NCBI GenBank assembly: GCA_020205615.1
Contig: CM035167.1
Location: forward strand, 63,119,436 to 63,183,435
Length of the DNA stretch: 64,000 nt
Direction of reading: 5' to 3'
DNA from: Panax quinquefolius
Lineage: Eukaryota > Streptophyta > Magnoliopsida > Apiales > Araliaceae
The notes under the pieces are model-generated. The model searched no databases, was not told the origin of the DNA, and saw nothing but the letters and a program-made list of their open reading frames with translations. Positions 58,501 to 64,000 of the stretch are shown piece by piece. Both the position numbers and the translations under genes were made by a program. Every line of letters begins with the position of its first letter. Positions within the stretch are counted from its first letter, which is position 1.

Positions 58501-59457
58501 TATTGCCGAGCAGTCTTTGAAATGAGTCTCTCTTGAGTTCTTGAAAACTCTTCTCACATTCCGCGCTCCAACCGAACTTTGTATCTTTCCGAAGTTATTT
58601 GAGTTAGTGGAGTAGCGATTCGAGAAAACCTTCTACGAATCTCCGATAATAACCACTATGCCGAGAAAGCTACGACTTGATCCATCGATTTAGGTTGCTC
58701 CACTTTGAATAGCTTCAATCTTTCTTTGGGTCAGCAGATATTCCATGACTTGATACCGCGTGCCTAAGGAATGCTACTTCTCAAGCCGAACTCGCATTTC
58801 TTTAACTTGGCATAAAGCTTATATTCACGAATCTCTTTGAAGTATCGACCTCAAGTGTTGCTCATGATCTTCACGGGTTTTGGAATATATGAGGATGTCA
58901 TCAATAAAGACGACCACAAAGTGATCCAAATATTCCTTGAATACTCAGTTCATCATATCCATGAAGGCAGCAGGAGCATTAGTCAATCCAAAGGACATGA
59001 CTAGGAATTCATAATGCCCGTACCGAGTTCTGAAAGTCGTCTTTGGAATGTCATCGGTTCTAATCTTCAATTGGTGATATCCGGGACGAAGATCAATCTT
59101 TGAAAAGAATTTGGCTCCTTGCAACTTGTCAAACAGGTCATCAATACGTGGCAATGGGTACCTATTTTTGATGGTGACATGATTCAACTCCCGATAATCA
59201 ATACAAAGTCGCATACTCCCATCTTTCTTCTTCACGAATAGAACAGGAGCACCCCAAGGAGATGTACTATGACGAATAAAGCCAATGTCTAACAATTCCT
59301 GCAGTTGAGTTTTTAACTCCTGAAGTTCAATAGGAGCCATTCGATATGGGGATTTAGAAATGGGTTTTGTACCAGGTTCAAGGTCGATACAAAATTCAAT
59401 TTCACGCCTGGGGTAGGCAGAAGTTCTTTGGGAATACATCAAGAAATTCATTAACAA
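58501..59457 (-). pseudogene. Reverse transcriptase of family D (broken)
   Basis: Open from about 59415 to 58945: [94 protein letters not shown] and [21 protein letters not shown] then replaces the Arg codon CGA of MNRVF, after which the catalytic box [18 protein letters not shown] follows in frame (about 58920-58860). The thumb and connection to 58501 are frame-shifted. One C-to-T change at a CpG breaks the catalytic half. Confidence 0.9.
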
Positions 59458-60060
59458 TAGAAATATTATTCAAAACTGACATATTTTTGTTTAGATCTGT
59501 GACATGAGCTAAGAAAGCTTGACATCCGTTTTTCAATAAACGAATAGCTTTATGGCTTGAGATGACAGTGATTGATTTTAATGGTTTGGTTGCTTGAATT
59601 CGCATAATAGGTCGATTAGGAATATGCAAGCTAACAACCTTACGAAAACAATCAATTTTTGCATGATGAGTAGTTAACCAATCAATCCCTAGAATTACAT
59701 CAAATGCAAGTATTTTTAATGCAATAAGATCGACAAGTAATGTGTGGTTACCAACTTGAACCAAACAAGACTTATAAACCGTGGATGTAATGAAGGTTTC
59801 TCCCAACGGAGTTTCCACAGATAAGTCAAAGTCTAATTTCTCCAGAGTTAAATTTAATCGTTGAGTGCAAGTAGGAGAAATAAAAGAATGGGTAGAACCG
59901 GTATCAAATAAAGTGTAGACTTCGATAGAGTTTATGATAAGCTTACCCGTGATGACCTCATTCGGGTTCCTTGCTTTCTGGGAGGTCACAACAAACGCTC
60001 TCCCTTACACTACCGGCTTTGACTTTTCTGGGACAGCCTTTGGTGCCTCCATCCTAGCTG
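59402..60060 (-). pseudogene. Protease of family D (nearly intact)
   Basis: The frame carries the active site TLFDTGSTHSFISPTCTQRL (Asp-Thr-Gly intact), [40 protein letters not shown] and HLIPNRPIMRIQATKPLKS-like codons to [15 protein letters not shown], where a frameshift into RT occurs (TTTGGG where TTCAGG is expected near 59430). Upstream the frame continues into Gag through one TAA near 60005. The protease cleaves Gag-Pol in the particle. Confidence 0.88.
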
Positions 60061-61160
60061 AATTTGTCTTCGGTGAATGACAAAATTGGGCTAACTGACC
60101 TTCTCTTACACAATTATAACATGTTTTGGATGGCATCGCGCAATTTGGACTGATGTGTCCCTCCCCTCTGCATTTGAAACATATGATAGGTGGTCTTTCT
60201 CCTTCCTTAACAATGGGTGCTGCTGCTGACGTCTTTCCATCATTGTTGAATCTCCTCTTCTTGAAATGTCCATTCTTATAGTTTTGGCCCTGATTACCAC
60301 CGAAGTGGTTACCATTTCTGGCCTGTTGATTCCCTCCACGCTTGTTGTCACCGCTCGATGATCGCTCTCTCCTTTGGTATTATCATTTTGCATTTGCTCT
60401 CTTTTGGTTGCGTTGACTCGTTATCGCGCTCCTCCAACTGAGCCCTATTTACAACATCTGAATACAAACACAGTTTATGAGAAATAAGATGTTGACGTAT
60501 CTCCGGCTTCAAACCTCTTAAAAACATTCGCGCCATTCTCTCTTCATTATCCACCAAGTGGGATATAATAGGAATAACTCCACAAATTTTGTCTCGTATT
60601 GCGACACGGTCATATTATTTTGCTCCAATTTGATAAACTCCACCTCATTCATGTGACGAATACTTTCGGGAAAGTATTTGTCATTGAACAGCTCTTGGAA
60701 CTTCTCCCAAGACATCTTCACTACGGCAGGTTGAGTATGTTTTACCGATTCCCACGATGTCTGCCTCTCTCAGCATGAACATAAAAGCGTGAAGGGAACC
60801 TTTTGCTCCTGAGCATCCCAAGACATCAAATATCTTGGTGATCTGTTTTATCCATGCTTTCGCCATAAGTGGTTTTGGCTCTCCCTTAAACTCCGGTGGT
60901 CCCAGCTCCATGAACTGTTTAGCGGTGACCGCCCAAGAGTTTCTAGTGTTTCCACCTACATTTTGGACAGGAGCCGCTCTCGCCTGCTGTTGCATGAATT
61001 GCATAAAGCCTCTGAACAATCCATCATTCATCATTTGGTCAGTGTTGTTGTTTGTATGATGATTGTCGCCTTCCTGATGTACATTCTCCTGATTATTGAT
61101 ATGTGGAGACTCAACGGTCTCTTGTGCTCCATTGCTATACTCAACATTTTCGGATGTCAT
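60061..61160 (-). pseudogene. Gag of family D (frame-shifted)
   Basis: Start ATG at 61160: MTSENVEYSNGAQETVESPH, then MMNDGLFRGFMQFMQQQARA, WAVTAKQFMELGPPEFKGEP and WIKQITKIFDVLGC (core). After shifts come SWEKFQELFNDKYFPESIRH and MNEVEFIKLEQNNMTVSQYE, then MARMFLRGLKPEIRQHLISH and VVNRAQLEERDNES. Two zinc knuckles are in frame with the protease: CFKCRGEGHISPNC is intact, while CYNCVREGQLAQFC has Gln for the ligand His. About three frameshifts. The start lies just after TTTTTTTGTTGCAG, which resembles a 3' splice site. Confidence 0.88.
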
Positions 61161-61332
61161 TTTCAGATACTGCAACAAAAAAAGGTTAATTGACATGTAA
61201 CATAATATCTCTAAACTCTGACCAACCAATTTAAATATAAAATAAATTTAAGTAGGTCATACTAGTGAAGGAATTCACCGTCTCTCCCCTCCTAGTTCTA
61301 GTCTCACATCTTAGCCAGGGATCATATCCCTA

Positions 61333-61345
61333 AGCTTTGATACAA
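61333..61345 (-). other. Family D primer-binding site
   Basis: TTGTATCAAAGCT on the minus strand, two bases after the LTR end at 61348; initiator-Met type. Confidence 0.75.
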
Positions 61346-61347
61346 AC

Positions 61348-63747
61348 TGTGACGCCCCCAAAATTAGGTATACATCACCCATCTTGGGTCACCAGATACA
61401 TGGTACAGAATTCAAATACAACTTACTAATACAAACTGTCGTGTACAATACGACAAAACATAAAATGTGAGTTTGAATACAAATATTATCTACTAGAGAT
61501 TATACAAACTCAAAAGGAGTCCTCATTACAATTATTATCACACTATTTCACAGAATAGTGAGGACTACTAATGCTATCCTCTGGACCGTCACTCCATTCC
61601 CCGACTCGTCCCAGCTATATTCTTATTTCCTGAAGAGAACAAAGAAAGGAAGGGTGAGCTCAACTAGCCCAGTAAGAAATATTATGAATAAGATAATGCA
61701 GAATAAATTATCATTAGTCTCCAACAATGTTTAACTGATAAAATATAATAGACATCAAGTTTAACTGCAGCGGAACAAGCAATCCATTAGAAGAGTCAAG
61801 TAGAAAATAAAATCTATTATCTTTTATGATTAAAAAGGTTTTCATCATTGTTATCGCTGAGACTCAGCTTAATAAATATTCCACATCATCGAATCACCCC
61901 TGCACTACGGCCAAGGATATTCTTTAGTATCACGACCACAATTATCCATGCATTACGGGCCAAGAATATTTGTGTATTCATTAATGGTCATGATCATGCC
62001 AACAACTGTCCATCAATGCACTACGAGCCAATGAGAAATTTTACCACATCATTTGTAACATTACGGTCATGATTACACCGAATAATCCCTGGTCATAATC
62101 ATACCAAGTCCATCTATGCACTACAGGTCACGGATGACTTTCAACAAAATATAAACATGAGGATGATGACAATGATATAAGAATTCAATAAAACAAGTTC
62201 AAGAATTATTTTATCCAAGAATTATTAACGTCCAAATTGTCAACATGATACTGTTTTGTAGAGTAAAATTCAAGAATGATCGAAAGAATATTTCAATGAA
62301 AAGATACTGGATGAAGCGCAAATATCAAGGATATTCTACTAATTTCATGGAGTATAGAAGTTAAAACTTTATCCAACTGAGTATAATAAAGAATGGAATA
62401 ACAAAAGAAATCACCATGCATGGTATTGCCAGCATGATAAAAGTTATTCAATGTAATAATAATAACGGAACCGGTCGAGGCAAAATTTGCACCGAACAGG
62501 ATGTTCCAACAGAATAATAAAGATGGAACTAAAGTCAAGGTGTAAAACACATGCACAACGGCATGTTCCAACGAGAATAATAATAAGATGGAACCAGTCC
62601 GGTGTAAAACACACACGAGGCGAGGATGTTGAGCGGAATAATAATAAAAAGCGGAACCAGTCCAGGTGTAAAAACACATGATAGGATGTTCCAACATAAT
62701 AATAGAAGAATGTCACCAAGTATAGGGTAGATCACAGCGTACAAAAGTTATTCAATAGAATAATAAGAAATGGAATAACAATAGTTCTCTTCATGAATAA
62801 GAAAGAATAACACCCTCACAGTAAAAAGAACCTGAATATAAGAGTAGTTAAGTAGCGTAAATCTTTTCTTCTTTCTCTCTATAATTTTCTCTCTCTAGAG
62901 TTTCGGTGAATTAAGTAAGAAAATAATGAAGGAATGAGCTTTATTTATAGAAAATGGATCGCATAAGTAACTAACTCATGAGCGGTCCAGATTGATTTAC
63001 TTTTAATCGGCGGTCATATTTAAAGCAAAATCTTTTAAATAAAATATAATATATTCTATTTATAATCTAATAAAACGAATAACTTTATAAAAGATTTTAC
63101 TAAGCAAACACTATGCGGACACTATCTGAAAACACTATTCATAATAAAATATAATATATTCTAATTATTGTCTAATAAAGCAGTATAGCTTTGTAAAAGT
63201 ATTTTATTTTATATAAAAAGATTTTACTATACGAAAACACTACTATGAGAATAACTTATGCAACACTATGCATAATAGAATAGAATATATTCTATTTATA
63301 GAATAACTTTATAAAAGTATTCTGTTTATATAAAAAGATTTTCTGTATTATTACATTAATAATACCAACAAAACTGAGTGACTTATCACGTAAGCATCAA
63401 TAATCAATACTGTGTGCTACTATACAACCATGCGTATTATTGTACTTTTAACACCGGGTGTTTCAACAGTTAACGGTAAAACTTCCGCCGTTATTTTTAT
63501 AAAGTATTTTTGTCATTTTCTCAATCCGACAATAATTCCGTTGTGGGGTCCACCAATGATTGTGCCGTTGTACTAATATTCCCTGTTAAAACGAATATTC
63601 CCCGACCAATCGAATATTATATAACAACTTGCGACTTTGCAAAATTTATAAATATTACCCACAACTATTATATCAATTTCACTCCATAATATTCAAAAAT
63701 AATATTTATAGAAAATTCATCTTTATTCAAAAAGTTGGGGTTTTACA
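61348..63747 (-). repeat. 5' LTR of family D
   Basis: 2400 bp, with TATA box at 62949-62942, hairpin motif array at about 61900-62136 (a fourth unit, CTGCACTACGGCCAAGGA, is readable near 61900 but scrambled in the 3' LTR), and the GTTCC/GGAAC tandem array at about 62448-62705. Flanked by GACAT. Confidence 0.92.
62942..62949 (-). promoter_or_regulatory. Family D LTR TATA box
   Basis: TATAAATA on the minus strand, 30-60 bp upstream of a conserved CT/GA-rich tract (62860-62900); matched at 55740-55733 in the 3' LTR. Confidence 0.65.
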
Positions 63748-64000
63748 GACATCCTTGGTTCTTGTGGGACATTTTTTTGTAGAAATGTATGTATGAAATG
63801 TTGAGACGGCGCGATGTGGCGTCAAGGTAGAAAGATGACGACTTTGCCCCTCACCGGGGTTATCACCGGTTTAATGATGTCAGCGAGACGCTTCTCGAGG
63901 TTATCTCTCGAGATTGAATTTGCTGCAAGTGTTGAAGGTCCTCAGTGTCATCTCTGAGGTGTGCATGTCTTCTCGGTATTGTCTCCGGGTCTTGTACTGA
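63748..64000 (-). repeat. Tat 5' LTR, further U3 sequence to the window edge
   Basis: Starts with the second GACAT TSD copy and continues the Tat LTR interrupted at 54156. It is less AT-rich than the rest of the window. No coding sequence is seen. Confidence 0.65.

Larger units (their letters stand above)
54157..63747 (-). mobile_element. Family D chromovirus, structurally complete, TSD GACAT
   Basis: 9591 bp with LTRs of 2376 (54157-56532) and 2400 bp (61348-63747), PBS, gag, PR, RT, RH, INT, chromodomain tail and PPT in the canonical order. GACAT flanks it at 54152-54156 and 63748-63752, and its host is the Tat LTR. LTRs are nearly identical apart from small clustered differences, so this is a recent insertion. 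Its proteins are homologous to family A but its LTR body differs, apart from termini and hairpin motif. Confidence 0.94.
18610..64000 (-). mobile_element. Tat/Ogre-lineage Gypsy element, the base layer (truncated)
   Basis: Minus strand, right to left: 5' LTR (64000 to 63748 and 54156 to 52363), PBS with the Arg-type start TGGCGACTCTGCTGGGGA, leader, gag (51698-50568), and gag/PR continuing at 20344 to 18610. The rest of pol lies beyond element F. Elements D, B and F interrupt it. The LTR carries GGTGTTAGGCACCCC and GGCATCTGT, a signature I know from plant Tat/Ogre LTRs. It is the most decayed and presumably oldest layer. Confidence 0.8.

Overview
The window is plant nuclear heterochromatin, almost certainly from a flowering plant. 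It is built from LTR retrotransposons nested inside one another. I see no host gene, tRNA, rRNA or CRISPR locus. The coding matter is Gag, aspartic protease (PR), reverse transcriptase (RT), RNase H (RH), integrase (INT) and chromodomain remnants of Ty3/Gypsy elements, plus one Copia-like solo LTR. The species cannot be named from the sequence.

Nesting was read from 5-bp target-site duplications (TSDs) and from coding frames that resume across insertions. The base layer is a Tat/Ogre-lineage element on the minus strand. Its 5' LTR is 52363-54156 plus 63748 to the right edge, its Arg-type primer-binding site (PBS) is 52339-52360, and its gag/PR is 51698-50568 and 20344-18610. Three elements sit in it. 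(1) Family B is a pol-less chromovirus-like element at 20345-50562 (TSD ACTGT). (2) Family D is a nearly complete chromovirus at 54157-63747 (TSD GACAT). (3) Element F is seen only as an LTR end at 18245-18609. B's 5' LTR carries a family A chromovirus at 28793-47310 (TSD CTTGC), whose gag carries a second, internally deleted family A copy at 31825-40367. F's LTR carries element E1 (minus strand, left window edge to 18244). E1 in turn carries a Copia-like solo LTR (561-2405, TSD CAATA), a family A solo LTR (4413-7022, TSD GTAGA) and a deleted family A copy (10368-17202, TSD TAAGG).

The families share extended LTR termini (TGTRA..CCC to GGGGGYGTCACA). E1, B and D have an initiator-Met-type PBS, and A a scrambled version of it. 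A and D end in a group II-like chromodomain tail, which suggests the Tekay/Del chromovirus clade. Reading frames are broken nearly everywhere. The longest survivors are PR-RT at 14088-15122 and 2806-4026, gag at 25004-25993, INT at 57522-58115 and the chromodomain tail at 56544-57014.

Points worth a second look: an array of small hairpins with a conserved 10-nt loop in the LTRs of two diverged families; an accessory ORF upstream of gag in E1 and B that in B carries a second set of Gag-like zinc knuckles; telo-box clusters and palindromic AT-rich tandem repeats in B's giant LTRs; and a striking concentration of copy-to-copy scrambling at CAG/CTG sites, which may be a methylation-linked base-calling artefact and so may account for many of the apparent frameshifts.
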